Shown here piece by piece: positions 6,953 through 13,739 of a stretch of 16,765 bases of DNA. Below the pieces are notes generated by a model. That model saw nothing but the letters and a program-made list of their open reading frames with translations, did no database searches and was not told where the DNA came from. The stretch lies in NCBI GenBank assembly GCA_030146405.1, contig JASLBS010000100.1, positions 1 to 16,765 on the forward strand. The letters run 5' to 3'. Position 1 is the first letter of the stretch; each line of letters opens with the position of its first letter. Made by a program: the position numbers and the translations under genes. This DNA is from Arthrobacter sp. (GTDB lineage: Bacteria > Actinomycetota > Actinomycetes > Actinomycetales > Micrococcaceae).

Positions 6953-7447
6953 TCAGCGGACCAGCCGCACCACGTCCACCTCCACGCCGAGCATCGGGTA
7001 CACCTCGGTGACGCCGTCGGGACGGAAGCCGTTGCGACGGTAGAACGCGTGCGAGCGTGGGTTGTCCGATGCCACCGAGAGGCACGCGGGTTCCGTGCCG
7101 AGGAGGGTGTCGAGCAGGACCTGCCCCGCGCCGGAACCGTACCAGGAGGCCAGGACGTAGATGCCCTCCAGTTCCAGCGGTCGCGGCGGAGCGGCGGCCC
7201 GGCCCGGTCCGGCGCTGGCCCAACCGATCACAGTCCCGTCGCCGGTTTCAGCCACCCGGACGTCGGTGGTGCCCTCCTCGAGGATCGAGCTCCACACCTC
7301 GGCCCGGCGATGCACGTCGAGTCCGCCGAGCGCATCGGCCGGCACCAGGTGCGCGTACGACTCCTGCCAGGCACGGACGTGCACCGAGGCGATGGCCGTC
7401 GCATCCGACGTCGTGGCGCGGCGGACGACGACGCCGCTGGAGTCCAT
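6953..7447 (-). CDS. GNAT family N-acetyltransferase
   Basis: 164 aa. The N-terminus VVVRRATTSDATAIASVHVRAWQESYAHLVP is a typical GNAT opening. LEGIYVLASWYGSGAGQVLLDTLL holds the acetyl-CoA pyrophosphate-binding loop (R/Q-x-x-G-x-G/A type), and SVASDNPRSHAFYRRNGF is the conserved C-terminal motif. It should transfer an acetyl group from acetyl-CoA to an amine on a small molecule or protein; the acceptor is unknown. The ATG at 7447 is chosen because AGGTGG, made from the last codons of the SDR gene, is 5 bases upstream. It lies 2 bases after the SDR stop, so the two are co-transcribed and probably coupled. GTG codons at 7453 and 7456 are possible but lack a better ribosome-binding site. Confidence 0.9.
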   Translation of the reverse strand: MDSSGVVVRRATTSDATAIASVHVRAWQESYAHLVPADALGGLDVHRRAEVWSSILEEGTTDVRVAETGDGTVIGWASAGPGRAAAPPRPLELEGIYVLASWYGSGAGQVLLDTLLGTEPACLSVASDNPRSHAFYRRNGFRPDGVTEVYPMLGVEVDVVRLVR

Positions 7448-7449
7448 GC

Positions 7450-8262
7450 TCACCACCTGCGGAACCCGCCCTCCGTGCTGAGCACCTGCCCCACCATCCA
7501 GCGGCCCTCGTCGCTCAGCAGCCAGGCGATCAACCTCGCCGGGTCATCCGGTTCCCCGAAACGGCCGGACGGGAAGTGCCGCAGCACGGCATGGAGCGTC
7601 TCGACCGGACGGTCCGCGGTGTCCTCGTCGAGGTATCCGGTGTTGACCGGTCCGGGGTTCACGGTGTTCAGCAGGATGCCGCGGTCCACCAGGTCGTCCG
7701 CCACCGAGACCGTGAGTCCGGCGAGCGCGGCCTTGGACGCGGCGTAGGCGATCTCCCCGGACATCGGCCCGGCGAGCTGTCCCGAGGTCAGCCAGACGAC
7801 ACGCCCTCCGGCCCGGCCGTCGTGCTGCTCCGCGAAGTACCGGGTGGCGAGGATGGTGGAACGGGTGTTGACCCGCCAGTGCGCGTCGAGCTCCTCCGCC
7901 GTGATCTCGGTGAGGCGGCCGTCGCCCCCGCTCCGGGCGTGATTGCACACCAGACCGTCGAGATGCCCGACGGCGGCTCGGGCACCGTCGATGAGGCGCC
8001 GGGCACCGTCCTCCTCGGCGAGGTCGATGCTGGTGGAGGCCAGCAGGGCACCGTCCGCGAGCTGCGCACGGATACCGTCGAGGACGTCGTCGATCGGCTC
8101 GGCGCCCCACGGCTGTTCGGCGTCGTGCGGCACGTAGTGGTGCAGGAACAGATGGGCGCCCATTCCGGCGAGACGGGAGGCGACGGCGTACCCGATACCC
8201 TTCCGTCGGCTCACCCCGGTCACCACGAAGGTGCGGCCGGACAACGCTGTGGTGGAATCCAT
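7450..8262 (-). CDS. SDR family NAD(P)-dependent oxidoreductase
   Basis: 270 aa. The nucleotide-binding motif is TGVSRRKGIG (residues 15-24), with two extra residues compared with the classical TGxxxGIG. NHA at 107-109 replaces the usual NNAG, and the catalytic residues Asn132, Ser160, Tyr173 and Lys177 (YAASK) are all present. The C-terminal VNPGPVNTGY and GQVLSTEGGFRRW are typical of FabG-like SDRs. It reduces or oxidises an unknown carbonyl or alcohol. The ATG at 8262 has no proper Shine-Dalgarno but lies 6 bases after a TAGGCT -10 box, so the mRNA is probably leaderless. It forms a pair with the downstream GNAT gene. Confidence 0.9.
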   Translation of the reverse strand: MDSTTALSGRTFVVTGVSRRKGIGYAVASRLAGMGAHLFLHHYVPHDAEQPWGAEPIDDVLDGIRAQLADGALLASTSIDLAEEDGARRLIDGARAAVGHLDGLVCNHARSGGDGRLTEITAEELDAHWRVNTRSTILATRYFAEQHDGRAGGRVVWLTSGQLAGPMSGEIAYAASKAALAGLTVSVADDLVDRGILLNTVNPGPVNTGYLDEDTADRPVETLHAVLRHFPSGRFGEPDDPARLIAWLLSDEGRWMVGQVLSTEGGFRRW

Positions 8263-8268
8263 CGCCCC

Positions 8269-8274
8269 AGCCTA
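8269..8274 (-). promoter_or_regulatory. Candidate -10 box (TAGGCT) giving a leaderless SDR transcript
   Basis: On the minus strand TAGGCT is followed by GGGGCG and then the ATG at 8262. The expected transcription start therefore falls on or next to the start codon. Leaderless mRNAs are common in actinobacteria. No -35 box is clear. Confidence 0.5.
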
Positions 8275-8289
8275 GGGGGTGGCCTTCGC

Positions 8290-8295
8290 TACGCT
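8290..8295 (+). promoter_or_regulatory. Candidate -10 box (TACGCT) for the lipoprotein gene
   Basis: TACGCT lies 33 bases upstream of the ATG at 8328. It is back-to-back with the SDR -10 box at 8269-8274, so the -35 region of each promoter would overlap the -10 of the other. Confidence 0.4.
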
Positions 8296-8327
8296 GGAGG
8301 CACCGCCGAACCAGTACGAGGAGGACC

Positions 8328-8789
8328 ATGCGAAGCCGCTTCCCGATCCGTACGCGCATCCGGTCCGCAGCGGTCGGAGGGAGCCTCCTGGTCCTCGTGC
8401 TCACGGGGTGTACGGGAGGGCCGGCCCTCGGTCTGCTGGAGTCCGAGCAGACGGACCAGGACCTCCCCACCATCCGGACCGATCTCGACGGCATCGACCT
8501 CGCGAGTACCCGCTTCCTCGCCGAGCGCGACGGCGTCGAATACTTCGCGGCGACGCCGGAGACCGGAACCGGGTCCGACGACTCCACGGTCTGCCTCCTC
8601 GTGGAGGAGGGCATCGGTGTGGGCCTGGAATGTGCTGCCCTGGAACGCGGATCCGCGGGTGCCACCATCCGGGACAGCACCATCACGGCCGTCCTCCTAC
8701 CCGACGACATCGACAGGAACGCCGTCACGGACGAGGGCTTCGAACTCCTGCACCCCAATCTGGCCGTCCGCTCCGCCGATGCCGGGTGA
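8328..8789 (+). CDS. Small secreted lipoprotein, unknown function
   Basis: 153 aa. An Arg-rich n-region and a hydrophobic h-region (AAVGGSLLVLVLTG) end in a classical lipobox L25-T26-G27-C28, so it should be lipidated by Lgt, cut by LspA and anchored outside the membrane. The mature part is acidic, about 125 residues, with two more cysteines (C89 and C102) that could form a disulfide. It looks like a small alpha/beta domain but I recognise no family. The start has a strong GAGGAGGACC ribosome-binding site. The gene is monocistronic by position: divergent from the SDR gene and 93 bases before the next rightward gene. Confidence 0.88.
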   Translation: MRSRFPIRTRIRSAAVGGSLLVLVLTGCTGGPALGLLESEQTDQDLPTIRTDLDGIDLASTRFLAERDGVEYFAATPETGTGSDDSTVCLLVEEGIGVGLECAALERGSAGATIRDSTITAVLLPDDIDRNAVTDEGFELLHPNLAVRSADAG

Positions 8790-8803
8790 TCCAGCATCCG
8801 GAA

Positions 8804-8821
8804 CCACCCTCGCTCCGGTGG
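8804..8821 (+). terminator. Weak hairpin after the lipoprotein gene
   Basis: CCACC and GGTGG arms with an 8-base loop lie 15 bases after the lipoprotein stop. It is a short stem without a T-run. It may help termination before the next gene's promoter. Confidence 0.25.
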
Positions 8822-8843
8822 ACGTCGAATGTGTCCCCCCACC

Positions 8844-8849
8844 TAGCAT
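8844..8849 (+). promoter_or_regulatory. Candidate -10 box (TAGCAT) for the 77-aa protein gene
   Basis: TAGCAT lies 34 bases upstream of the ATG at 8883, preceded by a C-run. It fits TANNNT; no good -35 box is found at 16-18 bases. Confidence 0.4.
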
Positions 8850-8882
8850 GGGAGGAGCAGTGCACCACACCGAGGAGGAACC

Positions 8883-9116
8883 ATGGCAGTTGCAGAGGAC
8901 GACGGCGGCGAACTGATCGTCGGCGATGTGACCCGTACCGGGGGCAGAGCGCTGGGCGTGGGGCTCTCGACCGGGACGGACGAGCAGGGCCGGCAGCTGG
9001 TCAGCATCGACTGGGTGGAGCAGGATGCCCGGCTGGAGCTCACCGTGGACGAGGCCGTGGCACTGAGGGACGAGCTGACACGCATCATCGACGACGCCGG
9101 TGCTCGACCGAGCTGA
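8883..9116 (+). CDS. Small acidic conserved-type hypothetical protein (77 aa)
   Basis: 77 aa, acidic, without a signal peptide or membrane helix. The sequence suggests a few beta-strands (ELIVGDVTRT, RALGVGLSTG, QLVSIDWVEQ, ARLELTVDEA) and then one helix (EAVALRDELTRIIDDAG). The last part, 'LTVDEAVALRDELTRIID', is like small actinobacterial proteins of unknown role whose C-terminal helix follows a short sheet. No catalytic residues are evident. A strong GAGGAGGAACC ribosome-binding site 3-4 bases before ATG makes this a convincing gene in spite of its size. It converges with the zinc-ribbon gene, with only 4 bases between the two stops. Confidence 0.85.
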   Translation: MAVAEDDGGELIVGDVTRTGGRALGVGLSTGTDEQGRQLVSIDWVEQDARLELTVDEAVALRDELTRIIDDAGARPS

Positions 9117-9120
9117 TCGG

Positions 9121-9276
9121 CTACGCCTGGACCTGGGTCTCCCCCACCGTGATGCGGTGGCTCCCCTCGCACTGGAACACCGCGAGCGTTCCGGGAGGAA
9201 CCGGCCCCTCCGCCGGCCACTGGTCCTCGCCCAGTTCCAGCAATGGGGTGTTGCATCGGGGACAGCGTGCTTCCAT
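9121..9276 (-). CDS. Small zinc-ribbon-like protein (51 aa)
   Basis: 51 aa. C5-P-R-C8 at the N-terminus and C36-E-G-S-H40 near the C-terminus could hold one zinc ion, as in small zinc-ribbon or rubredoxin-like proteins. Between them is a Pro/Gly-rich turn (PAEGPVPPG). No other domain is present. The function is unknown; such mini-ribbons bind nucleic acid or act as structural partners. The ATG at 9276 is preceded by GAAAGGCGCCGAC, with 5-6 base spacing. The frame stays open for a long way upstream, but that part is Arg/Gly-rich and antisense to the coiled-coil protein gene, so I do not include it. Confidence 0.75.
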   Translation of the reverse strand: MEARCPRCNTPLLELGEDQWPAEGPVPPGTLAVFQCEGSHRITVGETQVQA

Positions 9277-9336
9277 GTCGGCGCCTTTCTCGATCCGGGT
9301 ACGGAGCGCCCTCCCGAGCCCGGACGGCGGTCTCCC

Positions 9337-9356
9337 GTGTGGGATCAAGTACACAC
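9337..9356. repeat. Inverted repeat GTGTG-N10-CACAC in the divergent intergenic region
   Basis: Perfect 5-bp arms with a 10-base centre lie in the 222-base gap between the zinc-ribbon gene and the coiled-coil gene. The spacing is that of an operator half-site pair, but the arms are short. I see no other convincing element in this gap. Confidence 0.25.
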
Positions 9357-9498
9357 CACGCGCAGGAGCGCCGCTCCCGCGAGATGCGGCGTGGTAGCAC
9401 TGGACGTGCGGACAGCGGGAGGGTAGCCGTCCCGCACGTGGGCCGGTGGGCGAACCCCGCCCCCGGCTGTACTGCCCGGGTACCGGAAGGACGCCCTG

Positions 9499-10392
9499 AT
9501 GGATCTCATGGAGCACGCGGCAGGGCTCTACGTCCTGCCGCTCGAGGAGTTCACCGCGGCGCGCAACGCGGCCGCCAAGGAAGCCACGCGGCACGGTGAC
9601 AGGCAACTCGGCACAGCACTGCGGAAGCTGCCCAAGCCCTCCACCGCAGCCTGGCTCGTCAATGTGCTCGTGACGCATCGGCGCGGGGAGGTGGAGCAGG
9701 TCCTCGAACTCGGTGCGTCCCTCCGGCAGGCGCAGGCCGGCACGGACCGGGCGCAGCTCCAGGCCCTCGGGCAACAGCGTCAGCGGCTCCTCGCTGCCGT
9801 GGCCCGGCAGTCGCTCGAGGCGGCGGCCGAACTCGGTGCCGACGTCGGAGCCGCGGCCCTGACCGGCGTCGAGCAGACCCTGCGCGCCGCGCTGGCGGAT
9901 GAGGGTGCCGCGGCTGCCGTCCTGACGGGACGGTTGGTCCGCACACTGGAGGCATCCGGCTGGGACCCCGTGGACCTCGACGACGCCGTCGCCGGCCCCT
10001 TCACATCCCCGGACGACGACGCGGCCGAACCTGACACCGAGGGCGGCACAGATGGCGCAGGACATCCGGAGAAATCTCCGGCCGGTCAGCGCCGGGAGGC
10101 CGAAGCGCGGCTTGCAACAGCACGGGATGCCCACGCCGACGCGCAGAAGACGGCGTCCGATCTCCGTCAGCAGACGCGGCAGCTCGCCGCACGTCGTGAG
10201 GAGACAGCCGCTTCCGTCACCGCCCTCGAGCAGCGCCTCGAGGCGCTGCGGAGCGAGGCTGCGGAGCTCGACCGCGACGCCGACATGCTGACCGGGCGAC
10301 GGCTCGACGTCGACGACGCGTTGGCGCGGGCCGAGGACGCGGTGCACTCCGCCGAGGACTTCCTGGCCGACCTCCCAGCAGGGCCGCGGTGA
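9499..10392 (+). CDS. Coiled-coil hypothetical protein (297 aa)
   Basis: 297 aa, soluble, Ala/Glu/Arg/Gln-rich, with no signal peptide. Residues 1-165 are helical, with a distinctive motif LRKLPKPSTAAWLVN near residue 45 followed by VTHRRGEVEQVLELG. An acidic linker (about 170-190, DDDAAEPDTEGGTD) leads to a long predicted coiled coil from about 198 to 288, with heptad-like Leu/Ala spacing. The 'KPS.aAW.vN' type N-terminus is recalled from actinobacterial hypothetical proteins without assigned role; I cannot name a family with certainty. The start ATG has AAGGA 7 bases upstream. It is a single gene and its partner is unknown. Confidence 0.85.
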   Translation: MDLMEHAAGLYVLPLEEFTAARNAAAKEATRHGDRQLGTALRKLPKPSTAAWLVNVLVTHRRGEVEQVLELGASLRQAQAGTDRAQLQALGQQRQRLLAAVARQSLEAAAELGADVGAAALTGVEQTLRAALADEGAAAAVLTGRLVRTLEASGWDPVDLDDAVAGPFTSPDDDAAEPDTEGGTDGAGHPEKSPAGQRREAEARLATARDAHADAQKTASDLRQQTRQLAARREETAASVTALEQRLEALRSEAAELDRDADMLTGRRLDVDDALARAEDAVHSAEDFLADLPAGPR

Positions 10393-10473
10393 TCAGCGGT
10401 ACGAACGGATGCTGTGCGAAGGTGGCCGGTGCGGCCAGGGCGACGCGGTCGGAGATCGCTGGTGGCGAACAAT

Positions 10474-10503
10474 TTGCCTCGCCCTACAGCGAAGAATTAT
10501 CTT
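10474..10503 (+). promoter_or_regulatory. Candidate promoter of the GAF-ANTAR gene
   Basis: TTGCCT (10474-10479) and TATCTT (10498-10503) are separated by 18 bases, in an AT-rich patch unusual for this DNA (10469-10507). The transcription start would be near 10510, about 60 bases before the ATG at 10571. Confidence 0.35.
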
Positions 10504-10570
10504 GAATCCTGTCCAGAAGCGGGCGCGCAGGACGCCGGCGTGGCCGGCTTCAGACAGTATGAGGTCCACC

Positions 10571-11290
10571 ATGGAGTTCGAGCCCAACCTCAACGAATTG
10601 GCAGTGGTCTTCGGCAGGGTCCGCGGACACCTGCTGACCGAGGAGACCGTGCAGCACGCCGTCGACCTGCTCGCCGAAGCGGCGCGGGACCTGATCCCCG
10701 GCGCCACCGGGGCGGGCGTCTCACTGATCCACCACGGCACCCGTACCAGCGCCGGTGCCACGGACAGCCTGGTGCTCCGCGCGGACGAGCTGCAGTACGA
10801 ACTTTCCGAAGGGCCGTGCCTGGCGGCGTGGTCCACCGCCCTACCGGTCCGCTGTGACGACACCACGACGGGCGATCAGCGCTGGCCCGTCTGGGCTGCA
10901 GCCTCAACGGAGATGGGCATCCGTTCCTGCCAGAGTGTCCCGCTGATCCAGGGGCGCGACACCATCGGTGCCATGAAGGTGTATTCCACCGAACCGACGG
11001 CCTTCGATGCGACCACCGAACGGGCCCTGATGCGTTTCGCCGTACCGGCCGCCGCGCTGCTCAGCCATGTGCAGACCACCGAGACGCCCCAGCAGATCCG
11101 ATCGGAGCTGTCCGACGCCCTCAAGGTGCGGGATCGGATCGGCATGGCCAAGGGGATGCTCATGGCACAGCTGGGAATCGACGACCACACTGCTCTCCGG
11201 GAGCTCGCATCCCGGGCGGAACAGGGACGGCGCACGATCGCCGACGTCGCGGCGGACCTGGTCGGTCGACATTCCTCGACCGCCGCATGA
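10571..11290 (+). CDS. GAF and ANTAR domain-containing RNA-binding antiterminator
   Basis: 239 aa. A GAF-type sensor domain covers about residues 20-165 (GVSLIHHGTRTSAGATD, EGPCLAAW, CQSVPLIQGRDTIGAMKVYS). An ANTAR domain covers 174-234, with the conserved pattern LSDALKVRDRIGMAKGMLM, then ALRELASRA and ADVAADLV. ANTAR domains bind paired hairpins in mRNA leaders and stop termination; in actinobacteria GAF-ANTAR proteins are common and their signals and targets are mostly unknown. No dual-hairpin target is obvious next to the gene, so it likely acts elsewhere. The ATG at 10571 has GAGG 6-7 bases upstream. An ATG at 10559 would add four residues but lacks a ribosome-binding site. Confidence 0.92.
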   Translation: MEFEPNLNELAVVFGRVRGHLLTEETVQHAVDLLAEAARDLIPGATGAGVSLIHHGTRTSAGATDSLVLRADELQYELSEGPCLAAWSTALPVRCDDTTTGDQRWPVWAAASTEMGIRSCQSVPLIQGRDTIGAMKVYSTEPTAFDATTERALMRFAVPAAALLSHVQTTETPQQIRSELSDALKVRDRIGMAKGMLMAQLGIDDHTALRELASRAEQGRRTIADVAADLVGRHSSTAA

Positions 11291-11324
11291 CCTGAGGGTC
11301 TTCCTCGCTCCATCCTGCCTCGCT

Positions 11325-11367
11325 CCACCCCGGGCCGATGAGCGTGCAGCGTACGAGTCCGGGGTGG
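11325..11367. terminator. Long-loop hairpin between convergent genes
   Basis: Perfect 9-bp GC-rich arms, CCACCCCGG (11325-11333) and CCGGGGTGG (11359-11367), flank a 25-base loop. They lie between the end of the ANTAR gene and the end of the convergent LLM oxidoreductase gene. There is no T-run on either side, but the symmetrical place suggests a shared terminator. Confidence 0.4.
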
Positions 11368-11376
11368 CCGGGCCGC

Positions 11377-12396
11377 CTACCGCAGGCCCGCGCCGGGCCC
11401 CACGAGCTTGACGATGTTCCCGAGGAGCGCCGCGTTGAAGTCGACGCCGAGCTGGTTCGGGATGGTCACCAGGAGCGTGTCCGCGGCCTGCACAGCGGCG
11501 TCGGCGGCGAGCTGCTCGGCGATGACGTCCGGCGCTCCGATGTAGCTCCGTCCGAAGCGCGACCGCGCTCCGTCGAGGATTCCCACCTGATCCACCGATT
11601 CCCGCTGGGAGCGGAGCCCGAAGTAGTACTCGTCGGCCTCACTCACGATGGGCAGGATGCTCCGGCTGACCGACACCCGGGGAGCCCAGTCGTGGCCGGC
11701 ATCGGCCCAGGCCTTCCGGAAGATGTCGATCTGCTCTGCCTGCAGTTCGTCGAAGGGAACGCCGGTGTCCTCCGTGAGGAGCGTGGAACTCATCAGGTTC
11801 ATGCCCTGCTCCCCCGCCCACTGCGCCGTCGCCCGGGTTCCGGACCCCCACCAGATCCGCTCGGACAACCCTGGTGAGAGCGGGTCGATCGACAGCCTTC
11901 CCGGACCCCCCGTCATACGGGGGTTGGCGTCCGCCACCGGTGCACCTGCGATCGCGTCCCGGAAGAGAGCAGCCTTGTCCCGGGCAAGATCGGCGTCGGT
12001 GGAGCCCTCTCCGGGAACGTACCCGAACGCCTGCGATCCGTCGAGCGCCGTCTCCGGTGAACCGCGACTGATGCCCAGCTGGAGTCGGCGATTACTGATG
12101 AGATCGGTGACCGCGGCCTCCTCCGCCATGTAGAGCGGGTTCTCGTACCGCATGTCGATCACGCCGGTTCCCAGCTCGATGCTCGTGGTGCGCGCTGCCA
12201 TCGCGGCGAGGAGCGGGAAAGGTGCCGAGTACTGCGGTGCGAAGTGGTGGACCCGCATGTACGCGCCGTCCACCCCCAGCTCCTCCGCTGCGACGGCCAG
12301 CTCGACAGCCTGGACCAGGGCTTCCCGTGCGGTCGGCACGGAGGAGCCGCGGACGTCCTGGTAGTGGCCGAAGGACAGAAATCCGATCTTCTTCAT
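11377..12396 (-). CDS. LLM class flavin-dependent oxidoreductase (luciferase-like)
   Basis: 339 aa, full length for the bacterial-luciferase-like TIM-barrel family. It opens MKKIGFLSFGHYQ, then AEELGVDGAYMRVHHF, the LLM pattern where the His/Arg loop helps bind flavin. TSIELGTGVIDMRYENPLYMAEEAAVTDLISNRRLQLGISRGSPE is the typical central part with the active-site barrel strands. These enzymes use FMNH2 or F420 to oxidise small molecules; the substrate is unknown. The ATG at 12396 gives the conserved N-terminus, though no clear Shine-Dalgarno is seen (GCACCGAAC directly upstream). The frame upstream is shadow sequence. It is separated by 140 bases from the polysaccharide operon and is probably a separate unit; that gap shows no convincing element. 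Confidence 0.92.
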   Translation of the reverse strand: MKKIGFLSFGHYQDVRGSSVPTAREALVQAVELAVAAEELGVDGAYMRVHHFAPQYSAPFPLLAAMAARTTSIELGTGVIDMRYENPLYMAEEAAVTDLISNRRLQLGISRGSPETALDGSQAFGYVPGEGSTDADLARDKAALFRDAIAGAPVADANPRMTGGPGRLSIDPLSPGLSERIWWGSGTRATAQWAGEQGMNLMSSTLLTEDTGVPFDELQAEQIDIFRKAWADAGHDWAPRVSVSRSILPIVSEADEYYFGLRSQRESVDQVGILDGARSRFGRSYIGAPDVIAEQLAADAAVQAADTLLVTIPNQLGVDFNAALLGNIVKLVGPGAGLR

Positions 12397-12536
12397 GTTC
12401 GGTGCAGCGCTCAGGGCGCAGTCCGCATTCCCGCGCACGCTTGTCGGCACACCGGACGGGCCACGACGTCGAGTACGGCACCGATTTCCCTGGTGTGGCC
12501 ACCGTCCGTCACCCACCCGACCCCTGGATCGTCCGG

Positions 12537-13694
12537 TCAGGTGAAAATCTCGACCTCCGCACCGACCTCGGCATTGGCGAGGAGCCATGCGCGCGCTCCG
12601 CCGCGGCCCAGGAGCACGAGACCGCCACTGGGGACCGTTGTCGCCGACGCCGGCTCCGCGTCCTGGCGGTCATCGATCCGGACGATCTTGCCACCCGCAA
12701 CGGTCACTACGCAGCCGGACGGGTCGGCCGCAGTGATCGGCGCCTCGCCCGTGTAGGCCACCAGCGCACCAGGCACGCATACGACGTCGACACCCGCGAG
12801 CGGGTACCAGGCCGAGCCGATCCTCACCGCGGGATCAGGAGGCGAGGTCGGTCTGGGTGGGATCGAGGGCACCGGCTGCCCGAGCACGGCGTCATTGAGG
12901 ACAAGTGGGGCCATCCGATCGGCGAACACCCACCCCCGGTCGTGGTCGGTCCTGTGCTGCCAGAGGAAAGCGCCTCGAATTGTCGGAAACTCCTTCTCGA
13001 TGGCCCGCCAGGCAGAGCGGATCTGCCTGATGGAGGAATAGTACGGTGCGTCCTCCATGCCGAAACCCACGACGATCTTGCTCGCGTCTCCACCGGCCAC
13101 GTTCTGCACCCAGTCGCGCGTGGTATCGATGATGTACTCCGGATCAGCCAGCCCCGGACCGTCGTAGAACTGCGGCCCGGCATAGGTCATGAGGTCCTCC
13201 GACAAGGCATCACGGATCATCGCCTTATCGGAGTCGTTCCAGGGAGCAGGCGGGGAGGTGATGCCGAAATCCGGGCCGAACCGGCGCTTCAGCTCGCCGA
13301 ACATCCACAGGTACTCGGAGGTGTTCGGTGCAACCTCGGCCTCGAAGGTGTTGAAGTCCACCCCATCGATCATCGGACTGGCCATGGTCCCACCGAGCTC
13401 GGTGTTGATGCGCTCGACGCTGTCCACGAAACGCCGACTCACGGTGCGCGAGGAGAAGTCGATCCCCTGGCCGGCACCACCGGCGGAGAGGACGACATGC
13501 TGCCCCCTGGCGCGCACGGTCCTGATGTCGGCGGCGATATCGTTCATGCCCCACTCGATCTCACCCTCCTCACCGGAGCGACCGGCGGCGAACAAGTACA
13601 CCACGTTGTAGGACCGCGGAATCTGTGTGAGCGGGATGTCCGCGTTCCAGCGTGTCCAGTACACAGCGGTGACCTTGGGCGGCAATCCGGTCAC
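12537..13694 (-). CDS. GH18-like chitinase-fold protein with a degenerate active site
   Basis: 385 aa. Residues 7-270 have the GH18 TIM-barrel plan: VTAVYWTRWN (strand 1), VVLSAGGAG with the SxGG motif at 70-73, a strand-4 motif DGVDFNTFE at 110-118, LMTYAGPQFYDGPG (strand 6 type) and GAFLWQHRTDHDRGW (strand 8, with the Trp that lines the -1 site). The classical DxxDxDxE is not intact: N115 takes the third Asp place and F117 the catalytic Glu place, with E118 one residue later. After a Pro-rich linker (273-289), residues 290-385 form a small beta-rich module. No signal peptide is present. The GTG at 13694 has AGAGG 8 bases upstream. The gene is 45 bases after, and in frame with, the deacetylase. 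Confidence 0.75.
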   Translation of the reverse strand: MTGLPPKVTAVYWTRWNADIPLTQIPRSYNVVYLFAAGRSGEEGEIEWGMNDIAADIRTVRARGQHVVLSAGGAGQGIDFSSRTVSRRFVDSVERINTELGGTMASPMIDGVDFNTFEAEVAPNTSEYLWMFGELKRRFGPDFGITSPPAPWNDSDKAMIRDALSEDLMTYAGPQFYDGPGLADPEYIIDTTRDWVQNVAGGDASKIVVGFGMEDAPYYSSIRQIRSAWRAIEKEFPTIRGAFLWQHRTDHDRGWVFADRMAPLVLNDAVLGQPVPSIPPRPTSPPDPAVRIGSAWYPLAGVDVVCVPGALVAYTGEAPITAADPSGCVVTVAGGKIVRIDDRQDAEPASATTVPSGGLVLLGRGGARAWLLANAEVGAEVEIFT

Positions 13695-13739
13695 GGGAGT
13701 AGCCTCTTCGGTGCGAGCCAGGCGTATGTCCGGATCCCT

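Noticed and set aside
9277..10347. Long N-terminal extension of the 51-aa zinc-ribbon protein
   Set aside because: The extension is antisense to the coiled-coil gene and has shadow composition. The ATG at 9276 with AAAGGCG upstream explains the gene.
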